Both the position numbers and the translations under genes were made by a program. Positions 11,318-23,110 of a stretch of DNA of 64,000 bases are shown here, piece after piece (positions within the stretch are counted from its first letter, which is position 1; every line of letters starts with the position of its first letter). The notes below the pieces were generated by a model. It was not told the origin of the DNA and searched no databases. It was given only the letters and a program-made list of their open reading frames with translations. The stretch is from NCBI RefSeq assembly GCF_020405185.1, contig NZ_CP084463.1, positions 496,001 through 560,000 on the forward strand, read 5' to 3'. Source of the stretch: Halomicrobium salinisoli. GTDB taxonomy: Archaea; Halobacteriota; Halobacteria; Halobacteriales; Haloarculaceae.

Positions 11318-11736
11318 AGCGCCGCGCCGACCGGTGCCGGTCCGCCGCCCCCGACTTCTGGGTCAGAAGCCCGCCGCCACGGTTTATGATCGACCCGCTC
11401 GCAGGACGAGGTGCAGCGGTCGTGATGATACACCCCTCGCGACCCACCCCATCACGGTCCCCGCTGCCATCCCTGCCCGAGCCCCGCTGTCGCTTCGGGG
11501 TGTCTCCGCCCTCCGGCCGGCCGCACGGTCCGTTCCTCGCAGCCGTTCCTGGCCGACCGCCGGTCGGCCGGGGTCCACGCGAACGAAGTGAGCGTTGGAT
11601 CGGGAGACGAGCGGCGCGAGGGCGACGCGAAGCGAGTCTTCCGGTGAGCGAAGCGACCCGTGAGCAGCGAGTCTCCCGGCGGAGCCCGGACTTCTCACCC
11701 GGAAGCCGACGGAACGATTTATTTTGTGACCCGCCC
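11318..11736. other. 419-bp gap with reverse-oriented hairpin repeats and a TATA box
   Basis: No convincing gene is present. At 11575-11700 there are three AGCG-N-AGCG/GAAGTGAG motifs, the reverse complement of the TCNCTNCGNTC loops found elsewhere, with partly degenerate stems. A TATA-like TTTATTTT lies at about 11718-11725, just before the HTH gene. A translated frame here gives only Arg/Ser-rich nonsense. Confidence 0.5.
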
Positions 11737-12120
11737 ATGACCCGTACCGTGAGTGGGGACTCGGACCTGGCTGGGCTCCTCGACGTGCTCAGCGACGAGT
11801 ACGCGCGCTCCATCCTCGCGGCGACGAGCGTGCGACCCATGTCGGCGAAGCAGATCGCCGAGGAGTGCGACATGTCCGGGCCGACGGTGTACCGCCGGGT
11901 CGAGCGGCTCCGGGAGCACGACCTCGTCGAGGAACAGACCCGCGTCAGGGTCGGCGGCAACGACTACAACACCTACGCGGCGACCCTGTCGGAGTTCTCG
12001 TTGCAGCTCGACGAGGGCTCGTTCGAGGCGACGCTCGAGGCGGCGCCCCCGCCCGAGTTCCCCGGACAGCACGAAGACGACGCGGCCGACCGGTTCACAA
12101 AAATGTGGGAGCACCTCTGA
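11737..12120 (+). CDS. Winged-helix (ArsR-like) transcriptional regulator
   Basis: This 127-residue protein has a single HTH domain (about 10-85; ILAATSVRPMSAKQIAEEC, then the recognition helix SGPTVYRRVERL) and a short acidic tail. The TATA-like TTTATTTT is only about 16 bp before the ATG. A GTG at 11749, four codons in, is at the better leaderless distance and may be the true start. The gene is 1 bp from a small membrane-protein gene. The same HTH plus DUF7521-like pair recurs in haloarchaea, so the two probably act together. Confidence 0.85.
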   Translation: MTRTVSGDSDLAGLLDVLSDEYARSILAATSVRPMSAKQIAEECDMSGPTVYRRVERLREHDLVEEQTRVRVGGNDYNTYAATLSEFSLQLDEGSFEATLEAAPPPEFPGQHEDDAADRFTKMWEHL

Positions 12121-12121
12121 C

Positions 12122-12430
12122 ATGGCCGCCTGGACCCTCGTACAGTGGCTGATCGCGACGCTCGCTTTCGGCTCGACAGTGGTCGGTGGGTACGTCGGCT
12201 ACCAGGCCTACCGCGGCTTCCGGCGCCACCACAGCCGGACGATGCAGTACCTCTCGGTCGGTCTCATCTCGCTGACCGCCGTCTCCTTCGCCGTCGCCTT
12301 CCTCGGCTCCGTCCTGCTGCGGCGGGGCTACCTCCCAGCGTCGTACCAGCAGCCGCTGACGCTCGCGACCAGAACCTTCCAGTTCGTGGGCGTGACGCTG
12401 ATCGCCTACTCGCTGCACAGGCGCGGCTGA
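12122..12430 (+). CDS. Small membrane protein, DUF7521-like
   Basis: This 102-residue protein has three hydrophobic helices (about 5-25, 41-63, 78-97). A basic loop YRGFRRHHSRTMQY follows the first helix. The start is one base after the stop codon of the HTH regulator, so they are co-transcribed. Its function is unknown; it may sense membrane state for the regulator (inference). Confidence 0.8.
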   Translation: MAAWTLVQWLIATLAFGSTVVGGYVGYQAYRGFRRHHSRTMQYLSVGLISLTAVSFAVAFLGSVLLRRGYLPASYQQPLTLATRTFQFVGVTLIAYSLHRRG

Positions 12431-12589
12431 TCGGTGCGTCGCCGTCGAAACGAGAAATGAGGCGGCGGTAGAACGGCGCCGCCTCGTCGCCCTGAATGAT
12501 CCCCGCTGACGCTCCGGCCCTCCAAGACGGAGCGTCGCCGACAACTCGGGCGAGGATCGGTAAAACAGTTACGTCCTGCGCCAGCCCTG

Positions 12590-13678
12590 TCACCGGAGCG
12601 ACGGGACGAGCGCGCGCAGCTGCTCCCGGGAGAACAGCGTCGTCGGTCGGTCCATGTGGACGCCGATCTCGCCCTCGAAGGCGCGCATGCCGGCCCGCTG
12701 GATCGGTTCCGGGAACGAGTAGCCCGCCCGGACGAGGTGTCCCAGCCGGATCTCCTCGCGGAGGTCGTCGCGCCAGGCGCGCTCGTAGTCGCCCAGCGTG
12801 GCCGGATCGGTCGGATCGATCTCGCGGGCGGCGTGGTCGGCCGCGGTCATGCCGTAGAGGATGCCGCCGCCGGTGAACGGCTTGGTCTGGGCGGCGGCGT
12901 CGCCGACGAGGAACGACCGCCGGCCCGTCACGCGCTTCGGCGGGCCGATGGGGATCAGCCCCGAGCAGCGGCGGTCGGTCTCGACGCCGTAGCCGTCGGT
13001 GAAGTCCTCGAAGCGGGCGCGGACGTCGTGGCCGGGCGGCATCGCGAGGCCGTACTCGACGCCGGCCTCGCCGCGGGGGATGCGCCAGGCGAAGAAGCGC
13101 GGGACGGTGAGGTGGACGTCGACGAAGTCGCCGGCGTCGCGCTCGTCGGTGAAGCCCAGCACGCCGTGGAGCAGTTCGTCGGGCTCCGGGAGGTCGAGTG
13201 CGCGCCGGACGCGGGACTTCGGGCCGTCGCAGCCCGCGACCATACGCGCCCGGTGGGTCTCCGTGCCGTCCGGGCCGCGCACCTCGACGGTCACGTGGTC
13301 CCGGTGTTCGGCCACGTCGAGGACGGTGTGGTCCTCGCGGAGGTCGGCGCCGGCGTCGCGGGCCGCCGCCGCCAGCGCCCGGTCCAGGCCGACGCGGTCG
13401 ATGACGTTCGAGATCACCTCGTCCTTGTGGAAGCGGTGGGCGCGGCTGTCGGCGTCGCCGAGGTGAAAGCGGGCGCCGGACACCTCGTTCTGGAGGAGGT
13501 CGGCGCGGGCGCCGTCGGGCGCGTACTCCCAGACGTCGGTGCTGACGTGGCCGGAGCAGGCCAGCGGCTCGCCGACGGTCCCCTGCTCGAAGGCGAGGAC
13601 GTCGTAACCGGCCTCGCTGGCCCGGCGGGCGAACCGCGAGCCGGCGGGCCCGCATCCCACCACGACGAAGTCGTGCAT
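12590..13678 (-). CDS. Geranylgeranyl reductase-family FAD oxidoreductase
   Basis: This 362-residue flavoprotein has an N-terminal Rossmann FAD site GCGPAG (residues 8-13). It has the family motif CSGHVS, and the second FAD motif VGDAAAQTKPFTGGGI. Relatives saturate double bonds of geranylgeranyl chains in archaeal lipids or menaquinone, or act on other isoprenoids; the exact substrate cannot be assigned. It stands alone and is transcribed away from the small membrane protein at 13747. Confidence 0.87.
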   Translation of the reverse strand: MHDFVVVGCGPAGSRFARRASEAGYDVLAFEQGTVGEPLACSGHVSTDVWEYAPDGARADLLQNEVSGARFHLGDADSRAHRFHKDEVISNVIDRVGLDRALAAAARDAGADLREDHTVLDVAEHRDHVTVEVRGPDGTETHRARMVAGCDGPKSRVRRALDLPEPDELLHGVLGFTDERDAGDFVDVHLTVPRFFAWRIPRGEAGVEYGLAMPPGHDVRARFEDFTDGYGVETDRRCSGLIPIGPPKRVTGRRSFLVGDAAAQTKPFTGGGILYGMTAADHAAREIDPTDPATLGDYERAWRDDLREEIRLGHLVRAGYSFPEPIQRAGMRAFEGEIGVHMDRPTTLFSREQLRALVPSLR

Positions 13679-13746
13679 ACGCGGCGAGTCCGGTTCCGAC
13701 TACCTTGTTAGTTGGCTTTTTCCCGCCCCGGTCCCGGCGCTTCCCC

Positions 13747-14133
13747 ATGAGCGAGTACCGACCGGGCGCCTGCAACATCGGACGCGAACAGCGGCGCAAG
13801 CGCCGATTCGCCGGAGCGGTCGGGGTCGTCGCGGCCGCCGCGTACGTCGGGTGGGTCCTCCTCTCGGGCCGGCCGCCCGAGTCGCTGCTCGGGGTCTTCC
13901 CGCTGCTGTTCGCCGGCTTCCTGGGCCTCTTGCAGGACTATTTCCGCTTCTGCGTGGCCTTCGGAGCGCTCGCGCGATACGACCTGTCCGGCTCCGGCGG
14001 CGACGCCGGCCGCATCGGCGACGACGAGGCCGTGCGACGTGACCGGCGGCGGGCAGTCCGGATTCTCGCCGCCGCGGCCGTCATTGCGGCCGCCGCCACG
14101 GGAGCGATCTACGGCGGCGCGTCGCTGCTCTGA
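13747..14133 (+). CDS. Small haloarchaeal membrane protein with CNIG motif
   Basis: This 128-residue protein begins with a short cytoplasmic segment holding PGACNIGREQRRKRR. Two hydrophobic segments follow (about 24-42 and 45-62), then a charged stretch, and a last helix (about 100-124). The CNIG-x-E-x-x-R pattern recurs in small haloarchaeal membrane proteins and could bind metal or a cofactor. No function is known to me. It is divergent from the flavoprotein gene. Confidence 0.72.
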   Translation: MSEYRPGACNIGREQRRKRRFAGAVGVVAAAAYVGWVLLSGRPPESLLGVFPLLFAGFLGLLQDYFRFCVAFGALARYDLSGSGGDAGRIGDDEAVRRDRRRAVRILAAAAVIAAAATGAIYGGASLL

Positions 14134-14163
14134 CGCCCCTCGCAGCGGACGCGAGCGCCGCCC

Positions 14164-15123
14164 CTACCCGACGACCGCCAGCCCGCGGGGCACCTGCTCG
14201 CGGTACGCGCTCGTCCAGGGCAGGTCCAGCGGCTCCCAGGCGAACCCTTCCTCGCTGGCGTAGACGCCGTGGTTGCTCAGCGCGTAGAACCGGTCCCGGT
14301 AGGCGAGGACGGGTCGAGCAGCGCCCTCCGGTCCCGGCAGGCCGTCCATCTCGACCGCCCACTCGTCGTCCCCCGTCCGGCGGTAGACGTAGGCGGTCCC
14401 CTCGGGGTCGTGAGCGGCGCGCGGGCCGTTGGCCGAGGAGACGACGACGTCGTCCGGGTCGTCGCCGACGGCCAGTCCCCAGACGTAGCGGTGATCGAGG
14501 CCGCCCTGCGGGTGGGTCCAGGCGTCGCCGCCGTCGGTCGACTCGGCGTAGCCGTCGCCCGCCGCGGCGTACACTCGTCCCGGGGCGTCGGGGTGCGTCG
14601 CGAGGGTGTGGTTGTCCCTGCGCGCGCCCGCGGGGTGGTCGATCCAGGTGGCCCCGGCGTCCTCGGTCCGCACGAGCGCGCCCGCCTCGATGGCGACGTA
14701 GATGCGGTCCGGGTCGCGGGGGTCGACCTCGATCCAGCGGACGTGGTGCGTGTGGGGCCGCGGCGGGAACGACCACCGCTCCGCGCTGTCGAGGTCGGTC
14801 AGGCCGGGTCGTTCCGCCCAGGTCTCACCGCCGTCCGTCGACCGGTAGACGGCGGAGGGCTCCGTGCCCGCCCAGACGACGTCCGGATCGTGCGGATCCA
14901 CCGTCACGGCGGTGACGCGACCGTCGACCGCCAGCGCGGCGTCCCAGGTCTCGCCGCCGTCGGTCGTCCGCCGGAGGCCGGCGTCGACGGTCCCCGCGAA
15001 GGCCCGGTCGGGCGCGTCGGGATGGGCCGCGACGCACTCGAGGTCGTGCCCGACGAGGGCGTCGTCGACGGCGTTCCCGACCACGAGAACGCGGTCGTCG
15101 AGCGCTGCGTAGAGAGTCGGCAT
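14164..15123 (-). CDS. BNR/sialidase-type beta-propeller repeat protein
   Basis: This 319-residue protein has repeated Asp-box motifs of the form S/T-x-D-x-G-x-T-W: TTDGGETWD, STDGGETWA, TEDAGATWI and STDGGDAWT. It also has repeating DPHDPDVVWAGT-type strands. This predicts a beta-propeller like those of BNR/glycosyl hydrolase and photosystem stability factor relatives. No catalytic sialidase residues are obvious and there is no signal peptide, so a binding or scaffold role is more likely than hydrolysis. The ATG at 15123 gives the family-like MPTLYAALDD; an open frame extends 44 codons upstream. Confidence 0.85.
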   Translation of the reverse strand: MPTLYAALDDRVLVVGNAVDDALVGHDLECVAAHPDAPDRAFAGTVDAGLRRTTDGGETWDAALAVDGRVTAVTVDPHDPDVVWAGTEPSAVYRSTDGGETWAERPGLTDLDSAERWSFPPRPHTHHVRWIEVDPRDPDRIYVAIEAGALVRTEDAGATWIDHPAGARRDNHTLATHPDAPGRVYAAAGDGYAESTDGGDAWTHPQGGLDHRYVWGLAVGDDPDDVVVSSANGPRAAHDPEGTAYVYRRTGDDEWAVEMDGLPGPEGAARPVLAYRDRFYALSNHGVYASEEGFAWEPLDLPWTSAYREQVPRGLAVVG

Positions 15124-15470
15124 GTCCGCCCCTACGGTCCGCCGGGATAAACAGTCTGGGCGCCGCTGGATCGGACGCCGCCGTAAGCCGTCGGTATCCG
15201 GTACGGGACGTCGGTAAGCGGACGCTGCTGGCCGGTTCACGTCGACAACTCGCACGTAACGACCCCGAGGAGGAACGTCGTGCGGTCGCGACCGGCCGAC
15301 GACCGGAAGCCAGCCACGGGCAACTCCGACCCGAGGTCGCCACTATCCAGTCCCAGCAGGCCGCCGTAACGCAGCCTTAGAAGACTATCCATAGGGGCCC
15401 GGCGCGCCAAACGGTCGCCCGGTTTACGTATGTCAGTCCACTAACTAGAATTGCAGTCAGAAATTCACTC
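15124..15470. other. 347-bp divergent gap, no gene seen
   Basis: This lies between the BNR protein (minus) and the Tat-exported protein (plus). It must hold both promoters. An AT-richer patch at 15420-15470 (GTTTACGTATG, then CTAACTAGAATTG) is the likely promoter of the plus gene. No hairpin family member or RNA gene was recognised. Confidence 0.4.
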
Positions 15471-16106
15471 ATGACAGACCATCAGAACCTACTGGACAAG
15501 TTTGCAGACCCGACGCGTCGTTCGGTACTGAAGAAGGGCGCAGCGGCGACGGCCGGACTCGGACTGACCGCGGCGAGCTCCGGCAGCGCGGCCGCGCAAG
15601 ATGACGACGAGGTCCTCGAAGACCAGGAGTGGGACAAGGCGATCATGCCGGCCGGGCAGTTCCAGCCCCGCAGCCGGTTCATCATCACGTCGCCCGTCCT
15701 CCAGTGGAACCCGCGCGTCGAGGAGATCCGCGACAACGTCTGGTCGGAGTACAACACGCGGGCCATCCGGTATCTGAACAGCAACGAGCACGTCCTGTTC
15801 TGGCAGGCGGAGGACGCCGAAGTCCCCAACTTCAACCAGGAAGCGGGCTACGTCGTCGACGCGGAGGGCGACACCTTCCAGGACGGCAACCCACAGCCGG
15901 AGATCTTCAGGATGCACTCTGAGAGCGCTCTGTTCGGCGACTCCGGGTACATGACGGTCAACTTCACTCCCGTCGGCGAGGACGAGGAGGACCAGTACTT
16001 CAACGACGAGGGCGACATCTTCTTCGAGGACGAACCGCAGGAAGGCGAGCCGGTCGGCCTCGACGACGTCCCCGGCAATTTCACCGACACCAACGACTCG
16101 AACTGA
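15471..16106 (+). CDS. Tat-exported protein of unknown function
   Basis: This 211-residue protein has a twin-arginine signal, RRSVLKKGAAATAGLGLTAA (17-36), and a likely cleavage after SGSAAAQ. The mature part is acidic and contains a Trp/Tyr/Phe-rich core (VLQWNPRVEEIRDNVWSEYN). It has no transmembrane tail and no cysteines. The folded state is exported through Tat, usual for haloarchaeal secreted proteins. I do not recognise the family. Confidence 0.82.
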   Translation: MTDHQNLLDKFADPTRRSVLKKGAAATAGLGLTAASSGSAAAQDDDEVLEDQEWDKAIMPAGQFQPRSRFIITSPVLQWNPRVEEIRDNVWSEYNTRAIRYLNSNEHVLFWQAEDAEVPNFNQEAGYVVDAEGDTFQDGNPQPEIFRMHSESALFGDSGYMTVNFTPVGEDEEDQYFNDEGDIFFEDEPQEGEPVGLDDVPGNFTDTNDSN

Positions 16107-16266
16107 CGCCCCCATCGAACCGTAGCGCGGAGTCGACCCGCTGATCGGCCCCGGCCGCTTCTTTTTCTGCCGACGGCGCGACCGACTCCCTCGACCACCC
16201 CGCTGCCCCCCGGCGACGAGTGACCGCGGCGAGCGTATTTATAGTTAGAGAAACAACACTATCTCG

Positions 16267-16512
16267 ATGGTAGTGCTTTCCGACGACGACGAGGGCAAGT
16301 ACCTCGTCGACGCCACCGGCGAGCAGTTCGGCATCGTCTCCGAAGTCGACGAGGCAGCGGGCGTCGCCTACGTCGATCCCGACCCGGGCATCGTCGAGTC
16401 GATCTCCGAGACGTTCGGGCACGGCGACGCCGAGGAGGACGACATTCGGGTCCCCCAGGAAAGCGTCGCAAACGTGACCGACGACGAGTTGCAGGTCGAC
16501 GCGGACCTGTAG
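16267..16512 (+). CDS. PRC-barrel-like small protein
   Basis: This 81-residue acidic protein has the pattern GEQFGIVSEVD, then AYVDPDPG, then IRVPQESVANV, which resembles the PRC-barrel fold (small beta-barrel adaptors in RNA processing and other complexes). A TATA box TTTATAG lies at 16238-16244, about 26 bp before the ATG, so the message is leaderless and well expressed if the box works. A strong hairpin followed by five T ends the unit. Confidence 0.78.
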   Translation: MVVLSDDDEGKYLVDATGEQFGIVSEVDEAAGVAYVDPDPGIVESISETFGHGDAEEDDIRVPQESVANVTDDELQVDADL

Positions 16513-16524
16513 CGGTTCAAGCAT

Positions 16525-16679
16525 CCGCCGCCGAAGGCGGCGGTTCACCGCAAGCGCCACCGGCGCTTGCGGGAGTTTTTCGCCACCGGAAGACTCGCTT
16601 CGCTCGTCTTCCGAGCCCTGCTTCGCTCCGCTCAGCGGGACCACGTTTTTGCGAGAGGGGTCGCCTTAGGCGACCCCTC
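16525..16679 (+). terminator. Stack of hairpins and T-runs between convergent genes
   Basis: There are four perfect hairpins: 16525-16543 (8-bp stem, loop GAA), 16549-16571 (10-bp stem CGCAAGCGCC, loop ACC, followed by TTTTT at 16576-16580), 16587-16613 (8-bp stem CGGAAGAC, loop TCGCTTCGCTC) and 16655-16679 (11-bp stem GAGGGGTCGCC, loop TTA). A further T-run is at 16646-16650. On the minus strand, CCTTTTTACTT directly after the uvrA stop (16682-16692) is a likely archaeal T-rich terminator. Confidence 0.65.
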
Positions 16680-16698
16680 GAAGTAAAAAGGTGGTTGT

Positions 16699-19689
<2,991 letters not shown>

Positions 19690-19901
19690 CTATCCCATCC
19701 CAAGGACCAGGGGGGTGAAACCCCTTCGGTCCGCGTCGCCAACAGCCGTTTACGGGCCAGATACCCGCGCCGTCGGCGAATTCCGTCTCCCGGTCCAGCG
19801 GCCCCTCTCGACCCGACGGCTCCGCTTCGGTCCAGCGTCTCCGGACCGACCGGCGCCGACTCGATGAGTAGCCTCTTGGGCGCTGCGCCGATACGACGGC
19901 T

Positions 19902-20090
19902 ATGACCGCCGGCAACCGGACGCTGCTGCAGCGCCTGCTCCTGCCCGTCGGACTGCTGTACCTCGCGTACCTGGCGTCCCAGCCCCCGCCGGCGCGGTGG
20001 GTCGGCCTCGGCTGTCTGGCCGTCCTCGCGCCGTTCGTGATCGGCTGGCTCCTCGGGACCGTCGCCGGCGTCGGGCCCTGGGCGGAGTGA
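19902..20090 (+). CDS. Tiny two-helix membrane protein
   Basis: This 62-residue protein begins MTAGNRTLLQRLLLP. Two hydrophobic stretches (about 10-24 and 33-55) suggest a double-spanning hairpin. It stands between uvrA (divergent) and the globin gene (convergent). Its length makes it uncertain, but the hydrophobic pattern and codon bias look coding. Confidence 0.5.
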   Translation: MTAGNRTLLQRLLLPVGLLYLAYLASQPPPARWVGLGCLAVLAPFVIGWLLGTVAGVGPWAE

Positions 20091-20117
20091 GACGGCGCTG
20101 CGCGGTGCTCTCGGCCG

Positions 20118-20483
20118 TCAGGCGGTCACGACCTCGTTCCGGAGGGCCGCGACCGCGTCGAGCAGTTCCTCGCGGTCCGCCTCGGCCACGTCGTGGGTCC
20201 GCAGGCTCTCGTCGAGGTGCTCGGTCACGCGGTCGAACGCCGCGTCGGTGACGTCCAGGTGCTCGTGGGCCTCGGCCATGCTCCGCCCGTTCCACTCGTC
20301 GGCGCCCCCGGCGGCGTAGGTGATGAACTGCTTCTGGTGGGCTTCCAGTTCCGCCGGGTCGGCGTCCTCGAAGTACGGCTCGAGCGACTCGTCGGCGAGC
20401 ACGCGGTCGTAGAACGTCTCGACCAGGGCGTCGACCGTCTCCCGTCCCCCGATCCGCTCGTAGAGAGTCGCGTCGTCAGCCAT
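20118..20483 (-). CDS. Group I truncated hemoglobin
   Basis: This 121-residue protein has the 2-on-2 globin pattern. TLYERIGG is at the N-terminus, the B-helix tyrosine is Y25 in TFYDRV, and the proximal histidine is H73 in MAEAHEHLDV. Such globins bind O2 or NO and serve in NO detoxification or oxygen sensing. The SDR gene upstream is on the same strand, 72 bp away, and may share a transcript. Confidence 0.9.
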   Translation of the reverse strand: MADDATLYERIGGRETVDALVETFYDRVLADESLEPYFEDADPAELEAHQKQFITYAAGGADEWNGRSMAEAHEHLDVTDAAFDRVTEHLDESLRTHDVAEADREELLDAVAALRNEVVTA

Positions 20484-20555
20484 CCGTTCGTCCCTTCGGC
20501 CCGGGAGACCTCAGGATGTCGACGACCGGAAACAAACCGGCGGGCGCCCGCCTCG

Positions 20556-21293
20556 CTACACCTTCTCGGGCAGCCAGCCGCCGTCGACCTCGACGTTCTC
20601 GCCGGAGACGTACTCCGAGCCCGGATCGAGGAAGAACATGGTCGCCTGGATCAGGTCCTCGAAGGCGGCGGGCCGGCCGCGGGGCAGTTCGTCGGGGAAC
20701 TCGTCCGAGTTCTCGATCACGTACGGCGAGACGGCGTTGACGGTGACGCCGTCGTCCTGGGTGTCCGCGGCGAGCATCCGCGTGAACATCAGCACGGCCT
20801 TCTTGGCCGCGAAGTACGGGAAGTTCTTCGGGCTGACCAGGCCCTGCTCGGCCGAGGCGTAGCCGATATTGACGATCCGGCCGTACTCGCCCTCGCGCAG
20901 CCCCGGTAGCGCCCGCTTCGAGCAGAGGTAGGTCCCGTTGAGGTTCGTCTCCCAGACGGCGTTCCACGTCTCGAAGTCCATCTCGTCCCAGCGCTCGGGC
21001 GCGAACGCGCCGACGTTGTTGACCAGCACGTCGACGCTCCCCAGGTCGGTCTCGACGGCGTCGAACAGGTCGTCGACCGCGTCGGGATCGGTCACGTCGC
21101 CCTGCACCGTCGTGGCCGTCGCCCCCGCGTCGCGGGCCCGCTCGGCCACCTCCGCGGCGGCCTCCTCGCTGGAGTTGTAGTGGACGGCGACGTCGGCGCC
21201 GCGCTCCGCGATCGCGAGCAGCAGTTCCCGCCCGAGGCCTTTCGCGCTGCCCGTCACGAGCGCCGTACGTCCGCTGAGGTCCGGCGTGAGCAT
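20556..21293 (-). CDS. Short-chain dehydrogenase/reductase
   Basis: This is a classical 245-residue SDR. The cofactor motif TGSAKGLG is at 14-21, NNVG at about 92-95, and the catalytic set is Ser147, Tyr160 and Lys164 (Y-F-A-A-K). The C-terminal SGENVEVDGGW is typical of FabG/glucose-dehydrogenase-like SDRs. The substrate is unknown. The globin gene follows downstream on the same strand. Confidence 0.9.
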   Translation of the reverse strand: MLTPDLSGRTALVTGSAKGLGRELLLAIAERGADVAVHYNSSEEAAAEVAERARDAGATATTVQGDVTDPDAVDDLFDAVETDLGSVDVLVNNVGAFAPERWDEMDFETWNAVWETNLNGTYLCSKRALPGLREGEYGRIVNIGYASAEQGLVSPKNFPYFAAKKAVLMFTRMLAADTQDDGVTVNAVSPYVIENSDEFPDELPRGRPAAFEDLIQATMFFLDPGSEYVSGENVEVDGGWLPEKV

Positions 21294-21392
21294 GTCGGTC
21301 GGTTGGGTCGGCGGGGCCTTCAGTGCCGGCGTCCGCCGACTGCCGGGGCCGCCACCGGTAGTGTTATCCGTCCGTCATCAGACGGGCGTTCC

Positions 21393-21608
21393 ATGTCCGA
21401 CACGTCCGGCCCCGGCCGCGTCGCGGCAGCGCTCTCGACTGACCTCGACCCGGCAGCGGTCGCGATGGCCGCCCTCGTCGCCGCCGGGGTGGGCTACGCC
21501 GGCGGCGGCGTGCTGGCCGGCGCACCGGTCGGCGAGTTCGTACCGATGCTGGCAATCCTCGCGCTCTGTACCGTGTCCGTCGCGCTGGCGCTGCGCGGGT
21601 CCGAATAG
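21393..21608 (+). CDS. Small two-helix membrane protein
   Basis: This 71-residue protein has a soluble acidic start (MSDTSGPGRVAAALSTDL) and two hydrophobic helices (about 21-43 and 47-67). TATA-like GTTATCC lies about 28 bp before the ATG, with a small CCGTC-ATCA-GACGG hairpin at 21372-21385 between them. I do not recognise the family. Confidence 0.62.
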   Translation: MSDTSGPGRVAAALSTDLDPAAVAMAALVAAGVGYAGGGVLAGAPVGEFVPMLAILALCTVSVALALRGSE

Positions 21609-21655
21609 CCCGCGCCGAGCGCAACGCTTCTACGACCCGAGACCGAAGCGGGACC

Positions 21656-23062
21656 GTGAACCGCCGGTCGTTCCTCCGCTCGCTCGGCGCCGGAGCCGCA
21701 CTGACTGGCGCCGGCGCCGCGGGCGCGCACCCGACCGTCACCGACCCAGCGACGCCGCCGGAGGAGAGCGCCCCCGATCCCCTCGGCACGCTCGAGATCG
21801 AGGCCGCTCGCGAGGCCGTCGTCGCCGGCGACGGCACGGTCTACGTGGCCGCGAACGACGGCTTCCTCGCCGTCGACGCCGCCGACCCCGCCGAGCCGAC
21901 GGTCCTCGCGGAACGGCGCGGGATCCCCCGCGACAGCGACGCCGGCCAGATGCGAGACGTCTACGACCTGAGCGTCGCGGGCGACCGCCTGCTCGTCGTC
22001 GGCCCGGCCAACCCCGGCCACGACGGCTTCCACGGCGCGCTCCTGTACGACGTCTCGGACCCGACCGCCCCCGAGCGCGTCGCCGCCCACGAGACCGGCC
22101 ACCCGATCCACAACGCCTCGCTGGTCGACGGGCTGGCCTACCTCGCCGGCACCGCCACCGAGGGCAACCCGCTCGTGATCCTCGACGCCGAGAGCGGCGA
22201 CGAGGTCGGGCGCTGGTCGCTGTTGGACCGCGACGACGCCTGGCGCGAGGTCGCCGTCCCGCTGCGGGTGCTCCACGACGTCACCGTCCGCGGCGACCGG
22301 GCCTACCTCGCCCACTGGGACGCCGGCACCTGGATCCTCGACGTCTCCGACCCGGAAGCCCCCGAGGTCGTCTCCCGCGTCCGCGGTCGGGACCCGGAGA
22401 CGCTGGCCGACCTCGACGTCGACGAGGCGACGCGGCTGCCGGGCAACGACCACCGCGCCGCGGTCGGCCCCGACGGGGACCTGCTGGCGATCAACGCCGA
22501 GGCCTGGGCGGTCGACGAGGACGACGGCCGCGGCCCGGGCGGCATCGAGTTCTACGACGTGAGCGACCCGGGAGAGCCCGTGCGGCTGTCCGGAATCCCA
22601 GCGCCACCGACGCCCGACCCGACCCGCGGCGGCGTCTGGACGACCTCGCACAACTTCGAGCTGACCGACGAGCGCTGCTACGCCTCGTGGTACCAGGGCG
22701 GCGTGTCCGTCCACGACGTGCGCGAGCCGACGAACCCGGCGGAGCTGTACCACTGGCGCGACGCCGGCCGGGCGCGGTTCTGGACCGCCCAGCGGCTGTC
22801 CGCCGGCGAGGCCTTCCTCGGGTCGAGCATGGGCGTCCCCGGCGAGGACGGCGCCCCTGGGGGGCTGTTCACGTTCCCCGACCCCGACGCCCCGGGCGAC
22901 TCCCGGGAGAGCGCCGCTGCGCCGTCGACCGACGGCGGACCGTCGGGCGCGATGGGCCAGTCGACCGGCGGGGAATCGACCGACGGGACGGGTGAGGCCC
23001 GCACGCTCGGTCTGCTCGGTCTCGGCGCCGCGGCGGTCGGTGCGTGGACGCGGCTCCGGTGA
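21656..23062 (+). CDS. Tat-exported LVIVD-repeat beta-propeller protein
   Basis: This 468-residue protein starts with a GTG and a twin-arginine signal, NRRSFLRSLGAGAALTGAGA. The body has recurrent LVIVD-type repeats, seen as LLYDVSDPTAPERV, ILDVSDPEAPEVV, FYDVSDPGEPVRL and VHDVREPTNPAEL. These form a surface beta-propeller. After a Ser/Gly/Thr-rich stalk (about 410-445), a hydrophobic segment and WTRLR form a C-terminal anchor like haloarchaeal CTERM tails. The ligand is unknown. Confidence 0.86.
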   Translation: MNRRSFLRSLGAGAALTGAGAAGAHPTVTDPATPPEESAPDPLGTLEIEAAREAVVAGDGTVYVAANDGFLAVDAADPAEPTVLAERRGIPRDSDAGQMRDVYDLSVAGDRLLVVGPANPGHDGFHGALLYDVSDPTAPERVAAHETGHPIHNASLVDGLAYLAGTATEGNPLVILDAESGDEVGRWSLLDRDDAWREVAVPLRVLHDVTVRGDRAYLAHWDAGTWILDVSDPEAPEVVSRVRGRDPETLADLDVDEATRLPGNDHRAAVGPDGDLLAINAEAWAVDEDDGRGPGGIEFYDVSDPGEPVRLSGIPAPPTPDPTRGGVWTTSHNFELTDERCYASWYQGGVSVHDVREPTNPAELYHWRDAGRARFWTAQRLSAGEAFLGSSMGVPGEDGAPGGLFTFPDPDAPGDSRESAAAPSTDGGPSGAMGQSTGGESTDGTGEARTLGLLGLGAAAVGAWTRLR

Positions 23063-23110
23063 CGGACCAGTCGGCGACGCTTCCGGGTCAGGCCGGACCC
23101 CCGCTCCGAC

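Noticed and set aside
11384..11698. 104-codon minus frame in the 11.3-11.7 kb gap
   Set aside because: It contains the SLRSPEDS/AHFVRVDPG strings that come from reading hairpin repeats. No TATA or protein-like core is present.
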